Assembly: GCA_009773185.1 (NCBI GenBank)
Contig: WPIF01000014.1
Span: 1-64,000 of the forward strand
From: Nitrospirota bacterium
Lineage (GTDB): Bacteria; Nitrospirota; Thermodesulfovibrionia; Thermodesulfovibrionales; UBA1546
Direction of reading: 5' to 3'
DNA length: 64,000 bases
Shown here: piece by piece, positions 1-8,212 of the stretch
How the letters are laid out: each line of letters starts with the position of its first letter
Position numbering within the stretch: the first letter of the stretch is position 1
Program-made: the position numbers and the translations under genes
The notes under the pieces: model-generated
The model's input: only the letters and a program-made list of their open reading frames with translations
The model's database searches: none
What the model was told of the DNA's origin: nothing

Positions 1-88
1 CCGTAAGTGTGGTCTTCCCGTGGTCTACGTGCCCTATCGTCCCTACGTTGCAATGAGGTTTCGTCCTCTCAAATTTTGCCTTTGCCAT
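1..88 (-). CDS. tuf: Elongation factor Tu, N-terminal fragment (runs off window)
   Basis: Translation from the ATG at 88 gives [20 protein letters not shown] followed by VDHGKTTLT. This is the diagnostic EF-Tu start with the P-loop of the GTPase G domain. Only the first 29 codons lie in the window. EF-Tu delivers aminoacyl-tRNA to the ribosomal A site. It is the last gene after the four tRNAs, the same order as the thrU-tyrU-glyT-thrT-tufB cluster of E. coli. A ribosome-binding GAGGAGGCAATA lies just upstream of the ATG. Identity is secure; only completeness is unknown. Confidence 0.96.
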   Translation of the reverse strand, partial: MAKAKFERTKPHCNVGTIGHVDHGKTTLT

Positions 89-199
89 TATTGCCTCCTC
101 TTTATTTAGTTTATAGAGTTTTTTTTGAGTTCGTTGAGTTACGGGTTTGCACCTAACTCTATAAACTCAATAAACCGAACAAACACTCAAACTCATACA

Positions 200-272
200 A
201 GCCCATGACCGGGATTGAACCGGTGACCTCATCCTTACCAAGGATGTGCTCTACCAACTGAGCTACATGGGC
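200..272 (-). tRNA. tRNA-Thr (GGT anticodon)
   Basis: The minus strand folds as a cloverleaf with acceptor arms GCCCATG and CATGGGC, a D-arm with AGCTCAGTTGGTAGAGC, and a T-arm with GGTTCAATCC. The anticodon loop carries GGT, reading ACC/ACT threonine codons. The discriminator base is T and CCA is not encoded. It is the tRNA closest to tuf. Confidence 0.95.
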
Positions 273-341
273 ATCTTAATCCGTTCAATCCGTTCCAGCA
301 GTTCGAACTGTTTAAACCGCCTGAACGATTTAAACGGTTTC

Positions 342-416
342 TGGAGCGGGAAACGGGATTCGAACCCGCGACCCTCAGCTTGGAAGGCTGACGCTCTACC
401 ACTGAGCTACTCCCGC
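342..416 (-). tRNA. tRNA-Gly (TCC anticodon)
   Basis: The minus strand begins GCGGGAGTAGCTCAGTGG and ends with an encoded CCA. The anticodon loop CTTCCAA contains TCC, reading GGA/GGG. The T-loop GGGTTCGAATCCC is intact. It lies between tRNA-Tyr and tRNA-Thr(GGT) in the tRNA-tuf cluster. Confidence 0.96.
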
Positions 417-509
417 ATTCCCAAGTTAAAAGTTTTTAATCTAACTTCTGTTTTTCCTTAACTTTCAACTCTTACCTATTCACTGTAAAATTTGCAAAGC
501 AAATTTTAC

Positions 510-594
510 TGGTGGAGAGGGGAGGATTCGAACCTCCGAAGGCAGAGCCAACGGGTTTACAGCCCGTCCCCTTTGGCCACTCGGGTACCTCTCC
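510..594 (-). tRNA. tRNA-Tyr (GTA anticodon), long variable arm
   Basis: The 85-nt minus-strand sequence starts GGAGAGGTACCCGAGTGG and ends in CCA. The anticodon loop CTGTAAA contains GTA. The extra length is a class II variable arm after the anticodon stem, as expected for bacterial tRNA-Tyr. The T-loop GGTTCGAATCC is present. Confidence 0.96.
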
Positions 595-674
595 TCTTAC
601 AGTGTCAGTTTTCTGTGTCAGTGTTGGTTGTTTATATTTGTTCACCTGACACTTATTCACTTACACTGTTCGTT

Positions 675-750
675 TGGAGCCACCGAAGGGAATCGAACCC
701 CCGACCCTCTGATTACAAATCAGATGCTCTGCCAGCTGAGCTACGGTGGC
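675..750 (-). tRNA. tRNA-Thr (TGT anticodon)
   Basis: The minus strand begins GCCACCGTAGCTCAGCTGG and ends with an encoded CCA. The anticodon loop TTTGTAA contains TGT, reading ACA/ACG. It is the first tRNA of the cluster, so transcription probably starts just upstream of 750. Confidence 0.96.
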
Positions 751-756
751 TTTTTT

Positions 757-785
757 GCTTAACTCATTTAGTGTTATGTTGTCAA
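757..785 (-). promoter_or_regulatory. Putative sigma70 promoter of the tRNA-tuf cluster
   Basis: The minus strand has TTGACA at 785-780, a 17-nt spacer and a weak -10 TTAAGC at 762-757. This would start transcription very near the 5' end of tRNA-Thr(TGT). The -35 is perfect and the -10 is poor, so the call is tentative. Confidence 0.4.
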
Positions 786-921
786 AGACGCACAGGGCAG
801 AAAAAGACATACTTCTCCTGCTCATTTTTTTATAACTTGTTAGTATAAGGGATAGAGTATAACATGGTCAATTATTGAAATTCAAGAATAATTTAAGTTA
901 TCTCTGTTTTTCTCGCTGGTT

Positions 922-1650
922 CTAACTTTTACTTGCTCTTTGTCGCAAAACCTCAAACATAAGCACTGCACCGGCAACTGAAGCATTAAGCGAGTTAACC
1001 ATGCCCCTCATTGGAAGGCTTACAATAAAATCACATCTCTCTGCAACCGTCTTTCTGAGCCCTTTGCCCTCAGAGCCTATAACAAGCGCAACCGGAATGC
1101 TGAGGTCTGTATCCCAGGGCATAATTTCAGAGTTTGCCTCTGCGCCGATTATCGTAATATTCATTTCCTTCATCTCTGAAATAGCATGTTTTACGTTATT
1201 GACCTGAGATACAGGAACATACTCTACTGCGCCTGCAGATGCCTTTGATACATCGGGCCCCAAGCCTGCAGACCTGTGCTCCTGAATAACGACCCCGTGT
1301 ACCCCTGCTGCATCAGCAGACCTCAGGATTGCGCCGACATTTCTCGGGTCCTCAATACAGTCAAGTACAAGAAAAAAAGGCAACTCATTTTTCCCGGCCG
1401 GGATATTAAGCAGTTCATTAAACTCCGTATATTTTTTTTGAGAGACACTTGCAGCAATCCCCTGATGTCCCTTCGGAAATTTCTCATTGAAAAAACCAAT
1501 GTCAACAAGCCTGACAGGAATTTTTCTTTTCCCTGCCTCTTTCTCTATCAGAAATAGTTTCTCGTGCCTGCCGGAAGATAAATAGAGTTCTTTAATATCT
1601 CTGCCTGACTTGATTGCCTCAAGTACAGGATTTAAACCATAAATCCACAT
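922..1650 (-). CDS. rlmB: 23S rRNA 2'-O-ribose methyltransferase, TrmH/SpoU family (RlmB-like)
   Basis: The 242-residue protein begins MWIYGLNPVLEAIKSGRDI, typical of the RlmB N-terminal RNA-binding domain. A SpoU methyltransferase domain follows with the knotted-fold motifs LDCIEDPRNVGAILRSADAA, VIGSEGKGLR and LPMRGMVNSLNASVAGAV. RlmB uses S-adenosylmethionine to methylate the ribose of a 23S rRNA guanosine. The open frame extends upstream to 2085, but that part is antisense to the mipA-like gene and does not look like protein. The ATG at 1650 gives normal family length. The gene lies directly upstream of the tRNA cluster on the same strand. Confidence 0.93.
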   Translation of the reverse strand: MWIYGLNPVLEAIKSGRDIKELYLSSGRHEKLFLIEKEAGKRKIPVRLVDIGFFNEKFPKGHQGIAASVSQKKYTEFNELLNIPAGKNELPFFLVLDCIEDPRNVGAILRSADAAGVHGVVIQEHRSAGLGPDVSKASAGAVEYVPVSQVNNVKHAISEMKEMNITIIGAEANSEIMPWDTDLSIPVALVIGSEGKGLRKTVAERCDFIVSLPMRGMVNSLNASVAGAVLMFEVLRQRASKS

Positions 1651-1732
1651 AGCTTCACCAGTATTTTTTGATGTTTCATGATAACATTTTTGTAAGGCTT
1701 TAGTGGAGTTTCCCCGATTTTGACTTAAAAGG

Positions 1733-2578
1733 CTAATAATCGTTCCGTTCAACCAGCTTGGAGGATTGATCAAGTATCCAGGACACCGCAAAGCCTGCGG
1801 AAACATATCGATGGCTGCGTACAAGAGGACTATCCTCGAACACTGCACCGTGCAGGGTATCGTAGCGGGCATAAGCGCCAAACCACATTTTGTCAAAACG
1901 GCGTGACAGGGCCGCCAGGAACTGCGTGCCGGCATAACCGCCGCTCGCATTGTAGGCAGGGCGGCCCGGACGTGCGTCGCTCTCAGGCACGCCATAGAAA
2001 TACTGATGATTACGCTGCGTGCTGAAGATCGGCCCGGCCAGCACCCCGAGTTGCCACGGCCTGCCTGCAATACCGTTGACATCAAGATTAAAGCGCGGTG
2101 AAAAAATTATGCCTGCCTGGCGCGGATGTGACTCAACAGTAAATGCCGCCCGCACCGGCAGACGCAGGTCGAATTTGAAGCGATGATCGCTGCTCTGCCA
2201 GATATGCATGTCCAGCGACGGCCCGAATTCGACCATTGACCTTAGGTTGCTCATACCCTCGCGTGCGCTATTGTTCTTGCTGTGGACCGGAGGCGTGGCA
2301 TTCAGGCTGAGGTTAAGCCCTGCCTGCTCGCTCTTGAACAAGGTCGAGCGCACGCCGCTGCGCTCGACCTTCAGCCATTCCAAACGATATACGATATAGG
2401 GGAATGGCAGGAGGTAGGAGTGCCCCTCGTCTGACCCCCGATAGTCCGGCAGCGACATACCAACAAGGCCAACGCCCAACTCCCATTGCGGCAGTTGCTC
2501 GGCTGCGGCCTGTTGCGGCAAACCCAGGAGTACCGCGCAGAGAAACAGCCCGGCAGCGCGCAGATATGCCTTGCTCAT
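1733..2578 (-). CDS. MipA/OmpV family outer-membrane protein, probably acquired
   Basis: 281 residues. Residues 1-26 are a signal peptide with a hydrophobic core ending in AAA-E. The mature part has the family's early motif PDYRGSDEG followed by PFPYIVYR, then alternating amphipathic strands ending FAVSWIL. It should form a beta-barrel in the outer membrane. MipA in E. coli is a scaffold linking lytic transglycosylase and peptidoglycan synthase; many relatives have unknown roles. The coding sequence is strikingly GC-rich with third-position G/C, unlike the AT-leaning genes on both sides, and resembles betaproteobacterial genes. A GGTGGGG motif precedes the ATG. It ends 82 bp before rlmB and is probably a separate unit. 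Confidence 0.85.
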   Translation of the reverse strand: MSKAYLRAAGLFLCAVLLGLPQQAAAEQLPQWELGVGLVGMSLPDYRGSDEGHSYLLPFPYIVYRLEWLKVERSGVRSTLFKSEQAGLNLSLNATPPVHSKNNSAREGMSNLRSMVEFGPSLDMHIWQSSDHRFKFDLRLPVRAAFTVESHPRQAGIIFSPRFNLDVNGIAGRPWQLGVLAGPIFSTQRNHQYFYGVPESDARPGRPAYNASGGYAGTQFLAALSRRFDKMWFGAYARYDTLHGAVFEDSPLVRSHRYVSAGFAVSWILDQSSKLVERNDY

Positions 2579-2689
2579 TCTGTCCCCACCCTAAACAACG
2601 CCTCGAAATATCATCCTGTTATTGCCTTGCTTTCTTCCTCTTGATAATCCCCTCAAAATCAGTAATAATTTTATCAGAAGGAGCATGTT

Positions 2690-3175
2690 TTGTTAAACAG
2701 ATTTAATGCCGTAACTCTTATATTACTATTTATTTTCATAAACACAGAAATGCCTGCTCATTCCTCTGAAGAAAAATCAGGCGCTGAAAAGACAGGGTTC
2801 TCAAAGCATTTCAACGGGAGTTTCTTCGCTATTACGGAAAAAGGCGAGTTCAGCATCGAGATTCTCCCGGATGAAGAAGAATACAAGATAGGCAGGGATG
2901 TGATAGGCATTGTGGTGCATGACAGGCATGACGAAGATGTTGAAGGCGCAGATATCAATATCACCCATGAAGGCATGGCAGAGCAACCTGTTGTGAAGGA
3001 TAAAGGCGAAGGGCTTTATACTGCCGGAAAACTTAATCTGAGGGAAAAAGGCAGTTGGAAACTGAAGATAACCATAAAAAAGAAAAGACTCACAGACAGC
3101 GCAACTTTCGTTTTTCCGGATGTTTTAAACAAGAGGCTGCCCGCAGGTAAATACAATCCGGGAAATATAAGATAG
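2690..3175 (+). CDS. Secreted YtkA/FixH-like small domain protein
   Basis: The start is TTG at 2690. The only nearby ATG, at 2685, runs into a stop after three codons, while AGAAGGAG lies six bases upstream of the TTG. Residues 1-25 form a signal peptide ending near PAHSS. The remaining ~135 residues are a predicted all-beta domain (GIVVHDRHDEDVEGADINIT ... GEGLYTAGKLNLREKGSWKL). This pattern resembles YtkA/FixH-type immunoglobulin-like domains that bind or present ligands outside the membrane. No enzymatic residues are evident. It converges on coaBC with an 11-bp gap. Family assignment rests on pattern only. Confidence 0.65.
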   Translation: MLNRFNAVTLILLFIFINTEMPAHSSEEKSGAEKTGFSKHFNGSFFAITEKGEFSIEILPDEEEYKIGRDVIGIVVHDRHDEDVEGADINITHEGMAEQPVVKDKGEGLYTAGKLNLREKGSWKLKITIKKKRLTDSATFVFPDVLNKRLPAGKYNPGNIR

Positions 3176-3186
3176 AAAACAGGCGC

Positions 3187-4386
3187 TTATTTTTTAAAGA
3201 ATTTAGCGACTGAATCGAGTATCTTTTCTGAGGCATCATCCTTTGACATAAGAGCTAACGGTGTTTCCCTTTCCTTCTCTATTATCGTTATCCTGTTTGT
3301 ATCTACATCAAAACCCGAACCTGCTTCGGTAACATCATTAAAGACAATGATATCCGCACCTTTTCTCTTGCGTTTGGCCCTGGCCCTGTCAAGCCTCTTG
3401 CCTGTCTCTGCTGCAAATCCGACCAACAGAGGCCGTTTCTTTAATTTGCCTATCTCTGCAAGGATATCGGGAGTATTTTTGAATTTTATGCTGAGTTTTT
3501 CAGACTTGCCTATTTTTATATTTTCTTTTTTCTCAGGCGAAAAATCTGCAGGCGCTGCAGCCATTATGACAATATCGGTTTTCGAAAGATTTTTAAAAAC
3601 TGCTTCTCTCATTTCCGCGGCAGTTTCTACTTTGACAAATGCCTTTAACCCTTTTGGAGCCTGAAGCGCAGACGGCCCGCTAATCAATATTACTTCTGCT
3701 CCCCTTCTGATACATTCTCCGGCAACAGCATACCCCATCTTGCCAGATGAACGGTTGGAAATGAACCTCACGGGATCAAGATATTCGCGTGTCGGCCCTC
3801 CGGTCACTATAACTTTTTTTTTTGAAAGGTCCTTTTTGCTTAAAGCGGATTTTACCGCTTCTGTTATCTCATTCACCTCAGCCATTCTTCCAACGCCTTC
3901 TTCACCGCACGCAAGAGTTCCCTTATCCGGGCCAACCTGAAGGATGCCGTGAGCTGTCAGACGTTTAAGGTTTCCCTGTACCATAGGATTCTCATACATC
4001 CTCCAGTTCATTGAAGGCGCGATAACTACCTTTCCCCTGAATGAAAGTATGCATGTGCTTAAAAGATCATCAGCTATTCCATTTGCGAATTTACCGATTA
4101 TGTTTGCAGTGGCAGGGGCAATGAGCATAAGGTCAGCGTCACGGGAGAGTTCTATGTGGGACATCGGGTCTTCAAAGAGGCCGGAATAGACTTTGCTGCC
4201 GGATGCTATCTGAAGCGACAGCGGGGTTATAAAATTTTTAGAGGCATCGGTCATTATTACAATAACTGATGCCCCGTCATCTTTCAGTCTTCTTATTAAA
4301 TCAACCGCCTTGTAAGCAGCTACTCCTCCGGTTATGCCAAGGAGTATCTTTTTATTCTTCAGCACCTTCTTCCTGTTTATCGCCAA
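3187..4386 (-). CDS. coaBC: Bifunctional phosphopantothenoylcysteine decarboxylase / phosphopantothenate-cysteine ligase
   Basis: The N-terminal flavoprotein half (residues ~13-185) shows GITGGVAAYKA, the catalytic His in MSHIEL, APATANIIGKFANGIADDLL, PSMNWRMYENP and the catalytic Cys in LACGEEGVGRM. The C-terminal ligase half has GGPTREYLDPVRFISNRSSG, AAAPADF and VGFAAETG. Together they perform two consecutive steps of coenzyme A synthesis. The ATG at 4386 overlaps the end of rpoZ by 35 bp and has no clear ribosome site. A GTG at 4365 preceded by AGGAAG is an equally good start and removes only seven residues. It is last in the yicC-remA-gmk-rpoZ-coaBC operon. Confidence 0.95.
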   Translation of the reverse strand: MAINRKKVLKNKKILLGITGGVAAYKAVDLIRRLKDDGASVIVIMTDASKNFITPLSLQIASGSKVYSGLFEDPMSHIELSRDADLMLIAPATANIIGKFANGIADDLLSTCILSFRGKVVIAPSMNWRMYENPMVQGNLKRLTAHGILQVGPDKGTLACGEEGVGRMAEVNEITEAVKSALSKKDLSKKKVIVTGGPTREYLDPVRFISNRSSGKMGYAVAGECIRRGAEVILISGPSALQAPKGLKAFVKVETAAEMREAVFKNLSKTDIVIMAAAPADFSPEKKENIKIGKSEKLSIKFKNTPDILAEIGKLKKRPLLVGFAAETGKRLDRARAKRKRKGADIIVFNDVTEAGSGFDVDTNRITIIEKERETPLALMSKDDASEKILDSVAKFFKK

Positions 4387-4750
4387 AAAGCTCTTTCAGC
4401 GCCTTCTTGTCCATGGTCTCTTTCTCGTGCAGATAGACCTTCAGGTCCTTCTCAAGCTCTGTGAGTTCCTCCGGCGTAGCTTCCTTTTTCTTTTCTTCAA
4501 GCATCTTCCTGTAATCAAACTTCTTTGCCTCTTCTTTTGCCTTTCTGGCTTCTTCCCCTACAAGAAATTCAAGCTTGTCCTGGATAGCCTCTTCTATAGC
4601 AATAGTAGTTACTTTTTTTGACTTTGTCTGAATCTTCGGTTTCGCACCGTAAGACAGCTCCTTTGCCCTCTGAGCAGAGATCATTACAAGCCTGTATCTT
4701 CCATCGATCTTCGTCTCATCAATCTCTACCGGAAGTGAAATAATGTCCAT
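4352..4750 (-). CDS. rpoZ: DNA-directed RNA polymerase omega subunit
   Basis: 132 residues. The conserved omega core is near residues 15-65 (DGRYRLVMISAQRAKELS, then VTTIAIEEA and a Lys/Glu-rich stretch). Omega binds the beta' subunit and helps assemble RNA polymerase. The protein is longer than E. coli omega because of a charged C-terminal tail (residues ~70-132) rich in Glu and Lys, probably helical. Position between gmk and coaBC is the classic order, which supports the call despite low sequence conservation. Confidence 0.88.
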   Translation of the reverse strand: MDIISLPVEIDETKIDGRYRLVMISAQRAKELSYGAKPKIQTKSKKVTTIAIEEAIQDKLEFLVGEEARKAKEEAKKFDYRKMLEEKKKEATPEELTELEKDLKVYLHEKETMDKKALKELFGDKQEEGAEE

Positions 4751-4775
4751 TCAGTTGCCCCCTTATCCTTTCGCC

Positions 4776-5408
4776 TCAACAAGTCCGCCAAGGCGTAAAA
4801 AAGTTTTTCTTTATCCACAATGGCTCTATACTCTTTGTGCGCAGCCTTTCCAGGAGTATTATGGCCTTCAATTCCTCAAGCGCATCTTCAAAAATATTGT
4901 TTATTATAACATAATCGTATTTTTTATAATCCTTTATCTCGTCAACCGCCCTGGTGAGCCTTCTCTCCATGTCGTCTTTTGAGTTGCACATCCTTTTCTG
5001 GAGGCGCTCCCTTAGGACCTTCATCGAGGGAGGGAGGATAAATATATAAACACCATCGCTGCACTTCTTCCTTATCTGCCTTGCGCCCTGTGTATCTATA
5101 TCGAGTATTACATTTATTCCCTTGTTCCGCATCTCCTCAAGCCTTTTTCTGGAGGTGCCGTAAAGGTTGCCGTGAACCTTGGCCCACTCCACGAATTCAC
5201 CCCTCTTTATCATTCTGCGGAATACGCCTTCCGTGACGAATGTATAGTCCCTGTTATTGACCTCTCCAGTCCTCCTGGCCCTTGTGGTATAGGAAACAGA
5301 GTGCCGCAGATTCGGGAGTATTGAACTGAGCTTATGGCACAGCGTGGTCTTGCCTGCACCGGAAGGCGCAGAGACAATGAACAGATGCCCCCTATTCTTC
5401 CTCACCAA
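4776..5408 (-). CDS. gmk: Guanylate kinase
   Basis: 210 residues. The P-loop is [10 protein letters not shown] (residues ~13-22). The GMP-binding motif follows as [19 protein letters not shown], then [17 protein letters not shown] and [14 protein letters not shown]. The enzyme phosphorylates GMP to GDP with ATP. The start at 5408 overlaps remA by 17 bp, indicating translational coupling. The C-terminal tail ([12 protein letters not shown]) is slightly unusual but length is normal. Confidence 0.97.
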   Translation of the reverse strand: MVRKNRGHLFIVSAPSGAGKTTLCHKLSSILPNLRHSVSYTTRARRTGEVNNRDYTFVTEGVFRRMIKRGEFVEWAKVHGNLYGTSRKRLEEMRNKGINVILDIDTQGARQIRKKCSDGVYIFILPPSMKVLRERLQKRMCNSKDDMERRLTRAVDEIKDYKKYDYVIINNIFEDALEELKAIILLERLRTKSIEPLWIKKNFFTPWRTC

Positions 5409-5679
5409 GATTCACCTTCCCCTCAAGGAACCTCTGTGTAATAGTCTCAACCTGAAGGGCGCTGAGTATAATATGGTTGCTGTCCGTAACTATTATTGAG
5501 CGGGTCCGCCTTCCCTCTGTGGCATCCACAAGTTTGCCCTCTTTCTTCGCTTCTTCACGCAGCCTTTTCATCGGGGCCGAGCCCGGCGTTACGATAGCCA
5601 CAACCTTGGGCGCATAAACTACATTCCCAAAGCCTATATTTACAAGCACCGGGGCCACATCACCTTTTTTCATAATCAC
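5392..5679 (-). CDS. remA: RemA/DUF370 family DNA-binding regulator
   Basis: 95 residues with the family signature [20 protein letters not shown], a central [20 protein letters not shown] and QVETITQRF. In Bacillus, RemA activates matrix genes and forms oligomeric rings that bind DNA. In many other phyla it is an uncharacterised gene fixed between yicC and gmk, as here. There are two possible Met starts (residues 1 and 3). The protein is intact; its target in this organism is unknown. Confidence 0.9.
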   Translation of the reverse strand: MIMKKGDVAPVLVNIGFGNVVYAPKVVAIVTPGSAPMKRLREEAKKEGKLVDATEGRRTRSIIVTDSNHIILSALQVETITQRFLEGKVNLGEEE

Positions 5680-5707
5680 CTCTCAAAAATGATACAGGAT
5701 GCATCAT

Positions 5708-6556
5708 TCACTGTATATTCTGTACCTGTTCCCTGATCTTTTCAATTTCACTCTTCATCTCTATTGCCATATTTGAAATCCTGAGGTCGTCTGCCTTTGA
5801 TGCAATAGTATTTACTTCCCTGTTAAGCTCCTGCAGCAAAAAATCCAGCCTTTTTCCTATTGTATCATCATCCGCAAGAATTTTTCTAAACTGCTTTAAG
5901 TGGTTTTCTATCCTTGCCAGTTCTTCTGTTATATCAGTCTTCTCAAGCATAAGGGCTATTTCCTGAAGAACCCTGTCCCTGTCGTATTCCATGCCGGCGA
6001 GAAGTTCCTTCAGCCTTTCATGAAATCTTGTACTGTAGTCGGCAATTATCTCAGGGCTCAGGGCTACAAGCTCCCTGTTTATTGAATCAAGCCTGTTAGC
6101 CCTGCCAAGAATTTCTTTTGCAAGAGCCTTCCCTTCGTCAAGCCTCATCTTTTCAAGCTGGGCCATTGCCTCGCTAAATGCGCCGTACAATGAACTGATG
6201 TCATATTCGGGTTCTCCTTCAACAAGGAGATCCCTGTAATTCAACAGCGTTTCGAACCCTATCGTGCCCGGGATTGACAGCTCGGACTTCAGGGCACTAA
6301 GGCTTTTGTATATTTCCTTTGCAAGGCCGGTATTCAGTTTAAACTTTATTCTGGCATCGCCCGTTATTGATATCAAAACATCAAACTTGCCTCTTGAGAA
6401 TTTCCCCTTGAGCATGTTTCTCAAGGGTATTTCATGCTCATTCAGCAATGGAGAAAGCCTCACAGAGATGTCCATAAATCTGTGATTAACAGAACGTATC
6501 TCCACCCTGACGCCTTCTTTCTCTGTGGCCCCGAATCCTGTCATGCTCTGTACCAT
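5708..6556 (-). CDS. yicC: YicC/YloC family endoribonuclease
   Basis: 282 residues starting MVQSMTGFGATEK, the invariant family start, and ending with LQELNREVNTIASKADD followed by IEMKSEIEKIREQVQNIQ. YicC proteins are ring-forming endoribonucleases involved in RNA and sRNA turnover. It is the first gene of the five-gene yicC-remA-gmk-rpoZ-coaBC operon. The divergent HIT gene starts about 145 bp away, so the intergenic space should hold both promoters. Confidence 0.95.
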   Translation of the reverse strand: MVQSMTGFGATEKEGVRVEIRSVNHRFMDISVRLSPLLNEHEIPLRNMLKGKFSRGKFDVLISITGDARIKFKLNTGLAKEIYKSLSALKSELSIPGTIGFETLLNYRDLLVEGEPEYDISSLYGAFSEAMAQLEKMRLDEGKALAKEILGRANRLDSINRELVALSPEIIADYSTRFHERLKELLAGMEYDRDRVLQEIALMLEKTDITEELARIENHLKQFRKILADDDTIGKRLDFLLQELNREVNTIASKADDLRISNMAIEMKSEIEKIREQVQNIQ

Positions 6557-6648
6557 GGTAATTTAAAATATAGAATTAGTTGGCATGTTTAGTCAAATTT
6601 TTACAGAAATTATTTCGCAATATATAACCAATTTTCCCTTTCTTTAGC

Positions 6649-6654
6649 TATAAT
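6649..6654 (+). promoter_or_regulatory. Putative -10 element upstream of the HIT gene
   Basis: A perfect TATAAT lies about 47 bp upstream of the HIT-family start. No convincing -35 is seen at 17-nt spacing. GGAAGGAG at about 6686-6693 is the ribosome site for the gene. Confidence 0.3.
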
Positions 6655-6700
6655 ATCCCTGATATAAAAAAACAAGTAAATCCCGGAAGGAGACTGTCAT

Positions 6701-7180
6701 ATGGAAACTTTATGGGCGCCCTGGAGAATGGAATATATTCTTGGCAAAAAAGAGCCTGAGTGCATTTTCTGCTCCTATCCCAAAAAAAACAATGACAGGG
6801 AATGCCTCATACTCTACAGAAGCAGTCATAATTTCGTTATGATGAATAAATACCCCTATAACAACGGCCATCTTATGGTAGTTCCATACATTCATACATC
6901 TACGACCGATACCCTTTCCGATGAAACACTTCTGGACTTTATGAAGGTCACGCAGCATGCCTTGAGATGCCTTAAAAAGGCCTTCAGCCCTGATGGTTTT
7001 AATACCGGGATAAATTATGGCACAGTTGCAGGCGCAGGGCTGGAAGAGCATATTCATCTCCATATAGTTCCGAGATGGGCAGGGGATACAAGTTTTATGA
7101 CGGTTTTCGGAGAGATAAGGGTAGTGCCTGAACTTCTATTGCAAACTTATGACAAGCTGTTTCCGATATTTAAGGAATAG
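6701..7180 (+). CDS. HIT-domain nucleotide hydrolase/phosphorylase
   Basis: 159 residues. It starts METLWAPWRMEYI and carries a CIFC zinc-like pair at residues ~21-24, as in Ap4A phosphorylase-type HIT proteins. NNGHLMVVPYIHT follows, and the histidine triad EEHIHLHIVPRW lies near residues 113-124. The central His would form a nucleotidyl-enzyme intermediate on dinucleoside polyphosphates or nucleotidyl adducts. It is divergent from yicC and monocistronic, followed by a repeat element. Exact substrate cannot be told. Confidence 0.93.
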   Translation: METLWAPWRMEYILGKKEPECIFCSYPKKNNDRECLILYRSSHNFVMMNKYPYNNGHLMVVPYIHTSTTDTLSDETLLDFMKVTQHALRCLKKAFSPDGFNTGINYGTVAGAGLEEHIHLHIVPRWAGDTSFMTVFGEIRVVPELLLQTYDKLFPIFKE

Positions 7181-7185
7181 AGGCA

Positions 7186-7325
7186 GGGCATAGTACCTTC
7201 GCTCATTCTCGCTACGCTCCGAGGTATTTTGCCTTACCCCATTTTAATTCCCCCCTTGGTAAGGGGGGACACAGAGAGGAGGACTATCGGCAAAATAAAA
7301 CCGCTCAAATACTATACCCGGCCTC
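7186..7325 (-). repeat. Dispersed ~140-bp palindromic element, copy A
   Basis: The reverse complement aligns along its whole length with the element at 10180-10318. Shared blocks include GAGCGGTTTTATTTTGCC, GATAGTCC, a central palindrome CCCCCC-TTGGT-AAGGGGGG (7250-7268 as read on plus) and a closing GGCAAAAT segment. It carries no coding capacity and lies in the gap between the HIT gene and mazG. It is likely a miniature, non-autonomous repeat. Confidence 0.75.
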
Positions 7326-7349
7326 ATTAAAATACAGCGATAAGCAATA

Positions 7350-8114
7350 TTACTTTTTCTCCTTTGCCTCATCCCACAACCTGTCCATCTCTTTAAGCGT
7401 CATGTCGGAAAGGCTCTTTTTCTTTTCTGCTGCCTTCATCTCGATATAGCGGAATCTTGAAATAAACTTGCTTATAGTCTTTCTCAGGGCATCTTCAGGA
7501 TTGACCCCGACAAAACGGGAAATATTAACAAGCATAAAAAATATATCTCCGAGTTCATCCTCTATCTCAGGCTGTTTCTTTTTCCTGAGCGCACTCTTGA
7601 ATTCTTTTAATTCCTCATCCAGTTTCTTAAGCACATCCGTTGTTTTTTCCCAGTCAAAACCAACACGCGCAGCCCGCTTCTGAAGCTTGTGGGCCCTGAG
7701 CAAAGAAGGTATGGCCTTTGGTACGCCTTCAAGTATGGATTCCCTTTTCTTGCCCTCTCTTTGTTTTTCCTCGTCCCAGTATTTCCGGAAATGCTCTTTG
7801 CTCTTAAACTTTGTTTTCCCGAACACATGCGGATGCCTTCTGAGCATCTTGTCGCTGATTGTTTCTATAACATCAGACATATCAAATTCTTTTCTTTCCT
7901 TTGCAAGCTGGCAATGAAAGACTATCTGGAAAAGAAGGTCTCCAAGCTCTTCCTTAATCTTTTCAGGGTCTTTTTCATCCAGAGCTTCAAGTACCTCGTA
8001 TGTCTCTTCAACGAGGAAAGGCTTAAGCGAATCGCTTGTCTGCTCCCTGTCCCACGGGCAGCCGTTCCCGCTTCTGAGCGCCGCCATAATATCAATAAGT
8101 TTTTTCAGATTCAT
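7350..8114 (-). CDS. mazG: Nucleoside triphosphate pyrophosphohydrolase MazG
   Basis: 254 residues with two tandem MazG domains. The first (residues ~5-110) has RSGNGCPWDREQT, the metal-binding EETYEVLEAL and EELGDLLFQIVFH. The second (residues ~150-240) has ELKEFKSAL and EDELGDIFFMLVNISRF. MazG hydrolyses NTPs and dNTPs to monophosphates plus pyrophosphate, for housecleaning or alarmone control. Both Glu/Asp metal sets appear intact. No mazEF lies next to it; the mazEF-like pair in this window is 45 kb away. Confidence 0.95.
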   Translation of the reverse strand: MNLKKLIDIMAALRSGNGCPWDREQTSDSLKPFLVEETYEVLEALDEKDPEKIKEELGDLLFQIVFHCQLAKERKEFDMSDVIETISDKMLRRHPHVFGKTKFKSKEHFRKYWDEEKQREGKKRESILEGVPKAIPSLLRAHKLQKRAARVGFDWEKTTDVLKKLDEELKEFKSALRKKKQPEIEDELGDIFFMLVNISRFVGVNPEDALRKTISKFISRFRYIEMKAAEKKKSLSDMTLKEMDRLWDEAKEKK

Positions 8115-8212
8115 GATGTTTTATGATAGCAGAAAGGAGGAGAATCGTGAAGGAGATAAAAAAATCTTGACCGGAAAGAGGCAGGGGGAATAGAATAGTG
8201 GCAACCTGAGGC

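Noticed and set aside
1651-2085. N-terminal extension of the rlmB reading frame to 387 residues
   Set aside because: The extra part is antisense to the mipA-like gene, has no protein-like pattern, and RlmB homologues start at the ATG at 1650.
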